64,000 nt of DNA, taken from NCBI RefSeq assembly GCF_031755915.1, contig NC_083382.1, positions 16,398,501-16,462,500 on the forward strand, given 5' to 3'. The DNA is from Ziziphus jujuba. Its lineage: Eukaryota; Streptophyta; Magnoliopsida; Rosales; Rhamnaceae. The notes beneath the pieces were generated by a model. That model worked only from the letters and a program-made list of their open reading frames with translations, was not told the DNA's origin and did no database searches. Shown here piece by piece: positions 33,860-46,631 of the stretch; the first letter of the stretch is position 1; each line of letters begins with the position of its first letter. A program made the position numbers and the translations under genes.

Positions 33860-36444
33860 AATGTAAAGTGCAAAACATTCTTACCTGGATTGGCTTTGGA
33901 TCGAAGGAAAGCACTACTCCAGCGATCTCAGTGATCCTCTGCAAAGCAGAAAGAAAGTTACATTCAATAAATAACGTATTGTTTAGTTGTAGAATAAGTG
34001 ACTAATTGAGAATGTTAAGCTACCTCCAAAATGTAACGAGCAGCCCACAACTCGTCTCCAGCAGAAATGCCAACTGCAGGACCAACTTGAAATTCCCACT
34101 GTATTGTAGAAAATACAACAAAATTATTGGCATTTTGCACTTACATATGATTCGAAAAAATAATAAAAAATGATGTGATCAAATATTATATACAGAATTT
34201 GCTATCTTACTTGTCCTGGCATCACTTCTCCGTTGATACCGCTGATGTTGATGCCTGCATAAAGGCAGGCCTTGTAGTGGGCATCAACAATGTCACGCCC
34301 AAAAGCTTTGTCAGCACCAGCACCACAGTAATATGGTCCCTGTTGAACAAATAAAATTACACCGATTGGAAAAATACATTACGACAAGTTATCCCTTATA
34401 AAAAATTACTTTGAAACCAATAATAGAAAATATAATTATATTAATTGGACTAAGATATAGCCCCTGCGGTGAAGAACAAGAATCATTATTTTTTTTTTCT
34501 TTTTTTTTTTGTTGGGGGGGGAATTCGAAGATTCATCACCTGTGGACCGGGAAAACCACCAAGAGGCCACCCGATGGGCCACTTGACATCTTTTTGCAAC
34601 AAGGTGTACTCTTGCTCAATACCATACCTGTTTTCCATATCACATTGAACAAAAAATCACATAATCCATAAAAAAAGAAAATAAAAAGATAATTAAAATC
34701 GAAAACGCGATGAAATTAGAAAGAGAAGATGTTGGGGTAGAACATACCAAGGTACTTCTGCAACAACATCAGGATGGCTGAATATCTTTGCAGCCTTAGC
34801 TCTCTTGTTTGTTGGAATAGGTTCTCCAGCAGGAGTATAAGTATCACATATGACCTAAAGACAGCGCATAAAAAATAAATATGATTCTCAGCATAATTTT
34901 TTTTTTTTTTTTGGGTTTTTAATCTCAATGAGTTGAATACTATAACAAAAACAACAGAAAGAAAATATTACTCACCAATATATTGTTTCCTCTCCTAAAT
35001 GGATCCTTGAAAATTGCTTGGGGGCTGATTTTATAACATTTACAGTAACAAAATTAATTAAAACCCATCTTGAATATTTTTGAGTTGAAATATAATATGA
35101 TCTACGATTTATATGGAAAAAAAAAAAATTAGAACATAAACTTACTATAAAATTACTTCACTATCTTCTCCAGGTGCTTGACCTGTGCTAGAACCATCAT
35201 AATTCCACTTCGGAAGCTTTGAAGGATCAGAAACGGGTCCTGGAAGAGTCTTCAAGCGCAAAGAAATAGTTTCAATAGTACTGTTTTAAAAAAAAAAATA
35301 ATAATAATAATAATAATAGAATGTCCAAAATAGTAAAGAGCAACAAAAGTCTATGAAAAAAGAAAAACTTATTACCCTTGCTTTGCTTCTTACATCCATA
35401 CCAGATCCACCGATCCTGTTTCAAGAATTTAAAAGGCAATTTAAAAAAATTTCTAAGCATTGGTCCATAATTGTATTAAAGTTTATTATGTTTTAGGAAC
35501 TATTTCTGCTCATAGAGAAGAAAAATGAAAATTAAATCAAGACCCATTAATAATTACTACTTGAAAATCTTACATAAAATTAAAAAGAAAATTAATGCAA
35601 GCAGACAAAATAAAGAGGTCAAAAAATTAATGGTAGAATCATGACTAATAAGCGGTTTTCATTATTCAATATTGGCCTCGAACGGAGGGAAAACAGCCAG
35701 GTTGACTGTGGAAAATACAGTATTTGACATCACTGTAGTTGAGTCCTGCATTTCGTGTTTGAAACAGTAAAAAAGTCCAAGTTTTTCTGTTACGTTTTTT
35801 TCTCTGCTTTTGGGGTTTTCCTATCCTAGCACCAATCGGATAAAGAATTTGGACTTTTAAAGAATTTTTATTTGATCACAATGAAAGATGAGCATTATAA
35901 CTCCCATATGTCAGATACAAAAACACAAAGAACAAGATGGAAAAATTAAATCAGTCCAGAAACATAGAAAAAGACCAACAACCAATAAAACAAAACTTTT
36001 CTCCCAGAAAGCAGAAAAAGCATCAAAAACAAGAACAAAACAAAAGAAGCGAAACAGAAAATACTCATTCACCAAGGAAAAACATCACACAAGAAACTGA
36101 TATATATATATATATATTCAAAGCATCAATATTTTCGTTTATATTTCCAAGAATGAAAAATTGCAGCCTCAGCTATGGATCACCAAAAACAAAAGCATAC
36201 CCATTTGCATAAAGACAAAAAAAATATGCATTAAAGCTCCAATCCCACAAAATATATATACATATATATATCAAATACACCTCGAGGAAAAAACAAAAAA
36301 AAGAAAAAAAAAAAAAAAAAAGAGAGAAAGAGTGAGAAACAGAAACAGAGAGGCAAAAGGGGGAGCTGACCATATGTACTCGGCGATGATTTTCTCAGTG
36401 GTTTCTGAGAGGTCAAGGTTGAGAAGATCTGAAAGCAGTGACAT
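32951..36444 (-). CDS. GLN1: Cytosolic glutamine synthetase (GS1), 12 exons, 356 aa
   Basis: Glutamine synthetase joins ammonium to glutamate using ATP; GS1 is the cytosolic form for nitrogen assimilation and recycling. CDS exons on the minus strand: 36371-36444, 35376-35415, 35146-35249, 34976-35024, 34748-34854, 34540-34627, 34211-34339, 34024-34098, 33885-33938, 33668-33705, 33355-33514, 32951-33103. All introns are GT-AG. They total 1071 bases, 356 residues plus TAG, the usual GS1 length. The protein starts [13 protein letters not shown], with no plastid transit peptide, and ends ETTILWKP. Key motifs: [18 protein letters not shown] (53-70), [14 protein letters not shown] with nucleotide and glutamate contacts (about 194-207), [17 protein letters not shown] (about 237-253, ATP region), and [10 protein letters not shown] (about 310-319). 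No frame or splice defect was found. Introns hold AT microsatellites (near 33570-33590 and 33826-33850). Confidence 0.97.
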
Positions 36445-36535
36445 AATTCTCAGAAAACACAAACACACACCAGAAAAGCCTTGCAAGGATGAATCTCTTT
36501 CTCTCTCACTCTCTATGTGATCGTATACAAAGACG
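36445..36535 (-). promoter_or_regulatory. Likely 5' UTR of GS1 with a GA-rich tract
   Basis: Between the ATG (36444) and the TATA-like box lie about 90 bases, with a GAGAGTGAGAGAGAAAGAGA-type tract on the minus strand (about 36492-36517). The transcription start is not visible; the extent is inferred from TATA spacing. Confidence 0.45.
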
Positions 36536-36560
36536 TAAACAATGGGGGTGGTGTTGTGTT

Positions 36561-36570
36561 CCTTTTATAG
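36561..36570 (-). promoter_or_regulatory. TATA box of GS1
   Basis: CTATAAAAGG on the minus strand, about 117 bases upstream of the GS1 start codon. It is a strong match to the plant TATA consensus and the only one close to the gene in the right orientation. Confidence 0.6.
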
Positions 36571-39500
36571 TGCCATAATGAGGAAAATTATTATTATTAT
36601 TATTATTATTTGAAACTGAGGAAAATTAATTATAAATAATGTTTTTTTAAAAATAATAATAATAATTTAAATAAAGACAAAAAATAATTAATTTTTTATT
36701 TAATGTAAAATTAAATAGATATATATATCTATTTAATAAATATAATTTTTTACTGGGGTGGCGGTTTCAGAAAAAAGTTGGATTCTGAAATAATTGCGCG
36801 TGTAAAGAGTCTAAATTGTGGGGGTCCACGTTGCTTGTGATTTCCGGCCTACCGGGTAATTGCCTATTGCCGGTCATATTTTTTTATTTTTTTTACCCGT
36901 CATCCTTATCTTTTTTTTTTTTTTTTTCCCCCCCCTAATTATTCATCTTTTTCTATATATGGAAAAACTAACTTTCCTTTCTTTTTTGAGTATTCAAAAC
37001 CAACTTAAAAACAGATTAATATTCCAATTTAGCTTTTATTATAATTGGGTAATGCAATCAGAAACTAATTTATGACAAATTTCACGATCACAATTCATTG
37101 CGCTCAAAATAAAATTAAAAAAAAAATGATCGCAGCTCATTAATTTCAAAAAGAAAAAAATTGATTACAATTTGTTTTTGAAAAATATATTTTTAATAAT
37201 CTTAAATAAATTCCATATATGAACTTTCTTTTTTAAATAGAAATAGTAATATTAAAGATATCAAAATAATTATAAAATTTACCTATCAAATAATACATAT
37301 TATAATACGAAAAATTTTATTTAAGCTTTTTTAGTTTTGCATTAATCATAGTTAGATCCAAATTTTTAAAAAATTAGGATTTATCTGTATATTTTTCTGT
37401 TAATTTTTACATATATAAATATAATTATGACAAAACTAATGAATGTAGAAGAAATTTACCCTATTATAATATTATTGGTAAGTATATATATAAAATATAA
37501 ACTTAGATAAAAAAAAATTTAAATGAATAAGTAAATAAAAATTAAACCAATTAAATATTATCAAATCATTTATCATGCCATTTAGTAAATAAATTCAATA
37601 AACATTTCAATAACTCTAACGATACTAAATTGGAAATATTATACTCACCCCAAAAAAATTGGAAATATTGTTTAAAAAAAAAATGAAATAGTGATCACAC
37701 CTGTATAATTATTAACAATGCTTGGATAAGTGAAGTTGGCACACTAAAAGAATTTCCAATAAACTCTTTAAAAGCCTTTTTATCTATTTTAAAGAGTCAG
37801 ATATACTTTTCATAACTTTTTAAATTAAAATATTAAAATAAAAAGCAAGGCTTGCTCTTCGAAAAGTAAAAAACTAAATCCATTCTCTATATAAAATTTT
37901 TAATGCATGTATTTATTATACCAATATTCTTTTATGCAAAATTAATATAATTTATTTGATTTTATATATGTATACATATACAAGCAGGGAAGTCATATAG
38001 AGAAAAAGTGGAAATTAATTATTTATTAGAAAATAAAAAATTAAAGAGTGTGATAAAGAAAATTATTGGAGTTGCATAAAAAATCAGACTCTTTATTTTA
38101 TAAGATCTCCAAAATGTTTTTCATTTTAAAAATTATGTTTTTTAAACAAAAATTTTCATTGGAGATGCTTTAATATCTCATTTGCATAAACACAACTTGG
38201 ATCATGGGTTTTGGGTTACACCCTTTTTCTCTTTAGGAGAAATTATTCCTTGTTATTTCCATTAATTATATGCTGCATTTGACTTCTATAAAATATTTAT
38301 TGAATGTTCTTTTGTAGGTGGTCTATTATATGCATCACTCTGTACAACAGATGTACATGAGTTTTTGCCTCTATTTTAGATCATAAAATCATTGTAATCT
38401 TATTTTAAAAGTAAAAAATAAAAATATAGCTACTCAACTATTAAGATTTCGTTTGCAATTAATTTTGGAGCTTCAAAATTGATTATCAAAGAATCTTAAG
38501 TGTTTAGTAAAATTTAAAAATTATGAACTTATAAGAATATATATTCTCTAACAGTTGTTTCTTTTTTTAAGCACAAAATATTATCTTTTAAATCATGATT
38601 TTAGCTTCAGAGATTATGATTTTAGTTTTTCTAACTATTTATAATTAAAATACCAATTTCAATCCTTATTTAAAAAGTTATATCTATTGGTCTTCTACTA
38701 AACACCATACAAATCTCTTCTACTGGATTTACCAAAGTTATTGGTAAATTCATGTTAAAAAATATTTTTTCTATTTTTCTTTTTGCTGTTGGCTATTGAC
38801 TAATCAGAAGTAATAGGTATGATCAAACATTAAATTGATTCTTTGTGCAACTGATTAGTTTTACAATACAGCTGATGTAAGTTTCTTAAAAGCCACAATA
38901 GTACAAAACAAAACATAAATTCTCTTTATTTTCTTTGACTTTAAGGTGTTTTGAAGATTTGGTTTTTTTTTTTTTTTATTTCTAGTGTAGATTTAAAAAA
39001 GCACCCTCCTATCTAATTATTATTACTGTTGTATAACTACCAACCTTATAAAATAATTAAGAACCAAACATCTAAATGCTCCTAAGTTACAGCACAATTG
39101 GTTCTAATACTCCTATAATCGATCCCAAACTAGCCATAAATCATCTTTAACCATCATACAATTCCAAATGCTTTAGATATTATATTAACATTAACAAAAC
39201 TTTTTTGTAATTTTTTAATATATTTTTTGCTAAAGAGAATTGAAATAACTATTATGATGCTGTTTTAAAGTAGATATAAGTATATTATGAAGCTATTGTA
39301 AATGAAAAAATAATTAAATATTTTTACTTAAAGAGAATTGAGTTGGAGTATATATAGGATTTGAAGTAACTATTACAATCTTTTTTTCTTTTTTCTTTTT
39401 TAATTTTTAGTTGTGGGTAACACACTAGTCATATGACTCATATCAATCCATTCAAGCAAACAGCCTAAATTTTACAATGATATCAGATGGTTTTTTGGGA

Positions 39501-39891
39501 GGGGAAACTAACATATACATATAATAATCTATATTATATCCTTAATTTTGTTCAAAATAATTTGAAAAATATAAAAGTAGAATCAAATTTACTTCCATTT
39601 GGTTGACAAAAATAATCACTTCTATTTCCCATGAAAGTATTTATATATAATATTTTCTTTTGTAGAAGTATATACATTAATCTTAATTAATGCTTATTAA
39701 ATATAATCTTATTTTGTATGTTATTATATGCATCAAAATTTATTTTCCTTATCAATCCTTTAAAACGATTTATCATTGGATACGATGAGGATGACCTCAA
39801 ATTCTTTTGAAAAAGATTGTTACCTAGTTTATTTGGTTGAGATACAGCGAGCAAAAGTAATTAGGTTATCCTTATATTAGCTGGTATTATA
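36571..39891. other. AT-rich intergenic region upstream of GS1
   Basis: No gene was found in 3.3 kb. A weak MITE-like pair may lie at about 37755-38172: AAAGAATTTCCAAT at one side and, inverted, TAAAGCATCTCCAAT at the other, with AT-rich filling. An ATT microsatellite lies at about 36590-36611 and T- or A-runs are common. Confidence 0.4.
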
Positions 39892-39896
39892 TATGT

Positions 39897-40068
39897 TGTA
39901 ACAGTCCAGACCACCCGCATGAAATATTGTCCGCTTTGGGGTATTCCAGGTCGTAGCCCCGTTCACGGTTTTACTTTCCCTCCCAGGAACGCATCTCAAG
40001 GGAACAGTATCCACACCACCTTATAAGGCGTGCTTCGTTCCCCTTTCTAACCGATGTGGGATGTTACG
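39897..40068. mobile_element. Tiny LTR-like element (TRIM/solo LTR type)
   Basis: This 172-base unit starts TGTAACAGTCC and ends GATGTTACG, an inverted end pair. A perfect 5-bp direct repeat TATGT flanks it (39892-39896 and 40069-40073). It contains the boxes TATTGTCCGCTTTGGGG, TTATAAGGCGTGCTTCGTTC and CCGATGTGGGAT. From memory these boxes recur in a dispersed family of small repeats in many dicot genomes. A 5-bp duplication with TG...CA-like ends fits integration by a retrotransposon integrase. Confidence 0.78.
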
Positions 40069-40073
40069 TATGT

Positions 40074-40606
40074 GGCTTTTCCTTTTTCCGATGCATTTAG
40101 GTTTAGTTTGGTAATACTTTTAGGAGTGCTAGAATCAGGTGTTTGATGAAATTATTGTTAGATGATGATTATTTGATCATTTTGACCAAATTTTAGAATA
40201 ATAAAAGGTTAATTTTAAAAAATTTGATTCTCAATTGGACAAATAAATTAAATTTCTGAAATACCCTTAGTTAATGAGCTTTGCTATTTATCATCATTAC
40301 TGAATGATCATGGATGAAACTCATGCTAATAAGATAAATACTTATTAGATGCTTTTAAAGTGTCATTTATTAATGTGTTCAAATTTTAATTTTTTATTTT
40401 TTTGTTAGTGTTAGTAAATGATAACAAGAGTTTATTAAAAATATCTATTAACTACAAATATAAATGAAAAAAAAATAAAAAACTAAAAATAATACAATTG
40501 TAATTTGTGTTTTATTTTTTATTTAACAAATATTAATTGATTTTTTATATTGAAAACCTAATTAGGGAAAATTAACCCTTTTACGCAGCTATTTAATTAT
40601 TAAATG
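40074..40606. other. No gene recognised
   Basis: AT-rich spacer between the tiny element and the family B solo LTR. Nothing supportable seen. Confidence 0.4.
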
Positions 40607-43600
40607 TGTAACACCCTATCCTGAAGTACACTGAAAATTTTCTCGCATTGATTGAATTTGATGGTCGTTGACCAAGTGGGGTCAAATTTTAACTTTTTGC
40701 TCCACATGAAATTTCACATTGACTGAGGCACCATTACAAACTACGTATCAATCCGAATTCGTAGACTAATAACACATCAAAAATGAAGCTACAGTTTGAA
40801 AGTTATGAGCGAAATAAGATGCGGTCTGCACTCTCTGAAGGTGCCAAGTTTGGCTTTTTATTTTTATGAAATTTTGTTTTGACTCATATATGGTTGTAAA
40901 GTACTCGTCGAGATGAGTTCATAAACTAGTAGCACACTTAATTTGGAAATCGTCAAGATGAGTTCATAGACTAGTAGCACGTTTAATTTGAACATTTAAT
41001 TAGAAAGTTATGGATTTGCAAAATTTTTCCAATACAATGTTACAGCGCATCGATCTCTATGTGTGTGTGCACGGTGTCCAATGATACTGTGCCACATGTC
41101 AAAAATTTGGCCAACCAATGAGTGCATAATGGCACCCACAGGTGTTGTTTTAATTGGTTGAAAATGAAGGTGGAAGAGAAGGTAGGAGAGAGAGAGGAGA
41201 GAGAAAGAGGTGAGCGAGTGAGAAATCGGATACCATCCGTTACTCATTTTCTAGCCACCCCCTTGCTACACGCACTTGACCACCACCACTACTCTTTCAT
41301 TTTCAGCTAGCCACCCAAATTTCATGGCCAACCGTCCACCCATGCTCCTAGATTGACCATTTTTCCTTTGAAGGTGTCAATTACTTTTCTAGTCGATTTC
41401 TCCCAACGCAACCACCCATTTTTGACACCACTAGTCCTGTTGAGTTACCCGTCTCTCGATCTACCTCCCCACCAAAAATCACGACCCTTGGCCACCAAAC
41501 GCTCTACTAGCGGTGATCTTTCTTGATGGACACTATGGCTTGCCGTGAAATCTTGTTTCGGAGAGTTCTGAGTTATCTCACTTACCCTTTTCTATTAATT
41601 TAAACTCCTTAAGTCCATATCCGAAGTCCTTTTCCCTCAATTCTTGATGAATCGTGAGATTTGGGAACATTAAGTCTGAAACCTTTCCAGCAAGATTTTG
41701 ATCACCACAGGTTTGATCTTCGGAAGGTAAAACTCAATTTGTAACCATTTGTGTTAGCTTCCTCGGATAACCATCTATAATTTATCGATTAAAATACTAA
41801 TTTAATCGGTTTTGTGTGGCATTGATATTTTAAGAGTAGTGTAAGTCATGGGACCGATCCCTGAGGATCTTGATTGATACGCATGCTTGAAGTGAGTGAT
41901 CCACCTTCAAAATTATTTTGGGATGTTAAATTATATATATTTTCTGTTAATTGATTATTTGGAAAAATATGTTTTACATGTTAGACTTTCGATAAAAACT
42001 TCTATTGAATTTATGATGCCAATTTAGGATGAAATAGAAATATATGTTGCCTAAAAATCATATCTTGATTTTAAGAAATTATGGTTTAAAGCTTTTTAAT
42101 AAATTGTTGTTAAGTTAATGTTGAATTAATGATGCGTAATAAATGTTTTTACATGATTTTAAGAATATATGAATTTCATGTGGTTTTAATATTATTTCTG
42201 GTATGGATTGGTTTTACGGATTTGAAGAAAAATATTTATTTAATTTTATTATGCATTAAAATAATTTTGGGATTTTTTTTTTATGGTATTGATGAATTGT
42301 GGAATTTAATCATGTATGAATTTTTCGTGGTTTTAATGATATGTTTGATTTAAATTGATTTTGAGGATTAGAGAAAAATATTGTTTTAAATTATTATGTT
42401 TCAAAAATATATTTATGCATTTAAATATTAAGGATTTGGTTTTATACCATTGGAAATTTGGTCTCTTTATACTAATGGATTTAAATTGATGGATTTGAAA
42501 TTCATGGATTTACATTGATGGATTTTAAGTGATGGAATTATGATAATAGTCTAAAAGAAATATGGATTTATGGATTTGAAAAGAGATAATTGATCTAATG
42601 GTATTCATGGGATTTCGACACCATGTAGTACTGGTGTTCTATACTGTATATATGGATATGATTAGCGCGCAGGTTTATAGGATCGTCTTGTGAGATGCTA
42701 TGAACCTAAAGCCTGGCAGGGTATAATGCACAGTGAGCATCAACCGGCCCCTCCATGGCCAAGACGATTGTTGATAACAGCAGTGCTGTTGGGATGCCAA
42801 AGCGACTATATGCCGGTTTCTCTCTTTAACCTCCTCGTTTGGCAATGCTTGAGACACTGAGTATCGTTGGACACCACTAGTAGATAGTTTGGTGCATCAA
42901 ATGGTTTTCTCAATACGATTTCCAAAATATCAATATTTAAAAGAGTATCTAATATTAAAATGTTGTTTTAAAATAGTATTTAAAATTAAAATATATTTAA
43001 TGGTGCTTTTATTATTTATTTCAATTGATGTTTTAAAAATATATTTTACCATGATTTTACTATTTAAATTGATTGGTGTTTTAAAATAAATTCTATTATA
43101 TTTTTACCATTTATTTCAAATTGATGTTTTAAATTGATTTAAATGTTTCGTTTTAGTATATAACTGATTTATTCTACTTAGTTGAGGGAAATATTATTTT
43201 TCAACTAGTTATTATTTATTTATTATTAATTAATCAAGTGTATTATACTATTATAATTATTATTACTATTATTGTATTGTAGACTGTGTCATTCACTGGG
43301 ATGATTAGCATCTTAAGTTTTCAAATCCGTTCACTTAGATTTAGGTTTGGTAGACGTTGACCATCCAGGATGAGCTTGACTTCTTAATTCGTTGTCGTCG
43401 TCCAAGGAGTTCCTTCTTTCTTTTCCATCCAATCTTTTAATTTTTCTTTTTATCTTTTGTTGTATTAAATTCTATACTTAGTTATAACTTTAAAATGCTT
43501 TGTATACTATATTTGATGTATTTAATTAATATTGTACGGATTCCTTGTTTATTATTTTGAAGTGCTGTGAACTTGTGGAAATAAATTGTAGTAAAGTGAG

Positions 43601-43762
43601 AGGAATAAAGAGATATTATTATAAGTGTATTTTCTATGTAGGAAATTTTATAGTAAATCCAACCCTTAAGGGAGATGCTGCCAAATTTTCTATTAAAAGA
43701 TCTGGTGGGATTTCCCTAGGATCAAAGTTTTATTAATGAAGGATCTTGAATGGATCTTGATA
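40607..43762 (+). mobile_element. Ty3/gypsy solo LTR (family B), second copy
   Basis: It begins TGTAACACCCTATCCTG and follows the reverse of 16933-19754 closely at both ends: early blocks GTAGACTAATAACACATC and GTTTGAAAGTTATGAGC, and late blocks GATGATTAGCATCT, GAAGTGCTGTGAA and GGTGGGATTTCCCT. The far end is decayed but still aligns (GGATCTTGATA against GGGTCCTGACA). Flanks AAATG (40602-40606) and AAGTG (43763-43767) agree at 4 of 5. No internal domain is present. Short frames inside, including 41008-41310, are not credible genes. Confidence 0.82.
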
Positions 43763-43767
43763 AAGTG

Positions 43768-46187
43768 GCATATGAATCTTATTGATGATAAGTTACAATG
43801 ATAACAAATAACATTTTTGTTAATTAATCAATATTATACCATTTTATATTTAACTTTATTCTATCAAATAATCATACTTAAATTAAAATTATCTTGTAAA
43901 TATAAACTTAAATAAAAACTCTAATATAAATCAATTATTTCAATATACAAATAAATGTAACATAAAAAATATTTTTAATCGTTTATTTTATATTCTTAAT
44001 AATATTGTTGAATTCAATTTTAGTATAAAAATATCATAACATAATTACATATAAATTATTATTATTTTAAAGAAATAGCTTATATACATCATTTCCATTT
44101 TAATAATTATAAAATTTACACCAATTTCGAATTAATTAGTAAACACTTATTTTGTAGCTCTTATTCTTTATAATCCTTTTATTAACTTAAGTTATCTAGC
44201 ACTCAACTTATTTTTTATTCAGTGCAGCTAATCATGATTCTTGAATTTTTTTTTTTTTTTTGGGTACAATATACCTAAAGCTGAATTTTTTTTTATAATA
44301 TAATACCAAATTAAGCGTGAAGGCTAAACTAATTATTCAATAATTTATTTTTGTTTCAAATAAATCCAATAGTGTCACATTGACCATTACAGTTCCTCGC
44401 CATGTTTAATACAAAAATTATATAACCGACAAATTGCTATGGACACAAATTTTTATGAAAACTACAAAATAATTGATATCTAAATAATAAATAAATAAAT
44501 AACTACCTTATCTAAAAGCTAAACTACCTTTTTCATGAATTTGAAATATTTTATTGCTATATCATTGTTGGTGATATATGTTGCCAATTGTAAAATTATT
44601 TTAGCATAATTAAAATATTTTTAAAAATTAAATTAAAATAAAATAAAATAACCGTATGGTAATGAAATCCTTTTTCCCCAATTTATAAAGAAGACAAATA
44701 AGAGTAAATTTGTTGCAACTTTTCTATTGAATAAGCTGTCAATAATCAAACATATACTTTATTTTATGTTAATAATTTATTCTAAAACTATTCTAAGTAT
44801 ATATATCTTTGGTTCTAAGTATATTTTCTAAGTTTTTGTTATCAAATGAAAAAAAGAAGTATATTTTCTAAGTTTGAGGTGGACAATTATTAGATTCACA
44901 AAAACAAAAAATTGTGGCCACTAGGATTATCTCTACCCACTAAAAATAGTGAAACAAAGAAAGATGGAACTTTTTTAACTGATAAGTCCAAGTCATAAAG
45001 TTATTGAAAAAAAAAAAAAAAGAATTAAATACCGTTTTAGCCGGTACCCAAAGGTAAGAGAAACATTGAGGAACTGCAATGCACGTGATTGTACGGCGAA
45101 GGACGAGAAGGCATTGGTTTCACCGACACGTGTCGTCGTTTTATCAGTGGGTCCCTCTCTTCCTTGAAACTCCCAATCAAAACGTCAGATCTTTTGTGCT
45201 TTGTAATTTTTTTCGGATTTTTTTAATCCACCTGATCGTCAATTCACGCGCTTAATTGGTGCGTGTGCTAGTAAGTCTCGAACTACTTCTGAAAAAAATT
45301 CCCACCTACCGATGGTTTTAAGCAACGAGCTTAGAATGAGAGTACAAATAGTGGACATTGCTGTGTATGAGTATACACTCAACTGTATACGTGGCACAAT
45401 CTAGCCCGTGTAATATCTGTCCCACTTGTTACGTCTTTGAAAGATCTAACAAGACTGAATCTTAGCCGTCTGATGTTGATGTATTTTACTTTTCCATTTG
45501 TTTCGAGGTTGCGTGGGATATCTGGCGCCGTACTCGGAGGTCTTATGATTTTAATAATAAGAAAATACTTTTTCTTGCTCTTTTTTTTTTTTTTTTCTCA
45601 CTTTAAATTAAATATTTAAAAATGAATAATTACTATTTTCTTTTATAATTTTTTTTTCCTTCCCTAATTTATAAAATATAAATTCTGGACATCAATGAAT
45701 ATTCACAATAGAGAATGAGTATATTATATTATTTTATAAAAAATGATTGAAAAAAATAAATTAATATCGTAATGTTTGATAATGATTGATATATATTATT
45801 TATATCTGTAATTTTGTATTCATCTTATTATCCATTAAATTAAGGCTTTACTTACAATCAACGCTTACGACAGCCCTCTTAGCCCATTTTTTTTTTCTTT
45901 TCCTTGAAAAAACCACTTGTACCTATAGGTTTTGTTTTAATAAATCTTGGTAAACTGAAATAATAAAAATAAAAAATGAGATAATCAGTTTCAGTTATTC
46001 AATAAATTTATTGGGAATCATAACAATAAATTAATATTACTCAGCGGTATGGGTTTGTGTTTATTACAATATATCATAAGAGAAAGGTAAAATTCCATTT
46101 TAACCATTTTAATTTTATCTTAATTACGATTACAGTTTATGCTTTTCTAAAATTATCATTTCAACCCTCTTTATCAGTTTTTTAAAA
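43768..46187. other. Intergenic; includes a GC-richer stretch with G-boxes
   Basis: Mostly AT-rich without genes. At about 45040-45540 the composition becomes more balanced, with a palindromic G-box GACACGTGTC (45125-45134) and GCACGTGA (45081-45088). Such boxes bind bZIP or bHLH factors in plant promoters. No gene start was found downstream on either strand, so this may be a stranded promoter or a non-coding transcript region. Confidence 0.35.
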
Positions 46188-46190
46188 TTA

Positions 46191-46628
46191 GGGGATGTAT
46201 TCAATTTAGAATTTGAAGGATTTTAAAAGTCTTTTCAAGTTTTAAGGTATTCGATTTAGATTTTAAGTGAATCCATACAAGTCTAATGATATTCAATTCA
46301 GATTTTGATGGATTTTATAAAAGTCCATTAAAATCTAGATGTATTCAATTAGGATTTTATAGAATTCTTTTAAAATCTGGTGGTATTCAAAAAGTTATTG
46401 ATTTTAAAAGATTTTAAAAAATGATGGATTTTAATGAATTTGAAAGGATTTTAACAGGGAAATTGTGAAGAAAATTGTCAATATAAAATCCAGCTTTAAA
46501 TCCAAAGATTTCATTGGATTCTTATAAAATCTTTATGGAGTCTGTAGAATTCCATAACAATCCATCAAATCCTTTAAAGTCTATAATTCATTTTAAATCT
46601 ATCAAATTCTAAATTGAATACATCCCTC
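46191..46628. mobile_element. PIF/Harbinger-type (Tourist-like) MITE
   Basis: A 438-base unit with near-perfect terminal inverted repeats starting GGGGATGTATTCAATTTAG, flanked by TTA on both sides (46188-46190 and 46629-46631). The TTA duplication is the mark of PIF/Harbinger elements. The inside is filled with GGATTTTAA- and AAAATCC-type blocks in both orientations, so the strand could fold on itself. It has no coding capacity. Confidence 0.88.
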
Positions 46629-46631
46629 TTA

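Noticed and set aside
33494..34005. Short frames with (IY)n peptides
   Set aside because: They are translations of AT microsatellites in GS1 introns.
35888..36520. Several Lys/Gln-rich plus-strand frames in the first intron and 5' region of GS1
   Set aside because: They are shadows of A-rich intron sequence and of GS1 exon 1 on the opposite strand.
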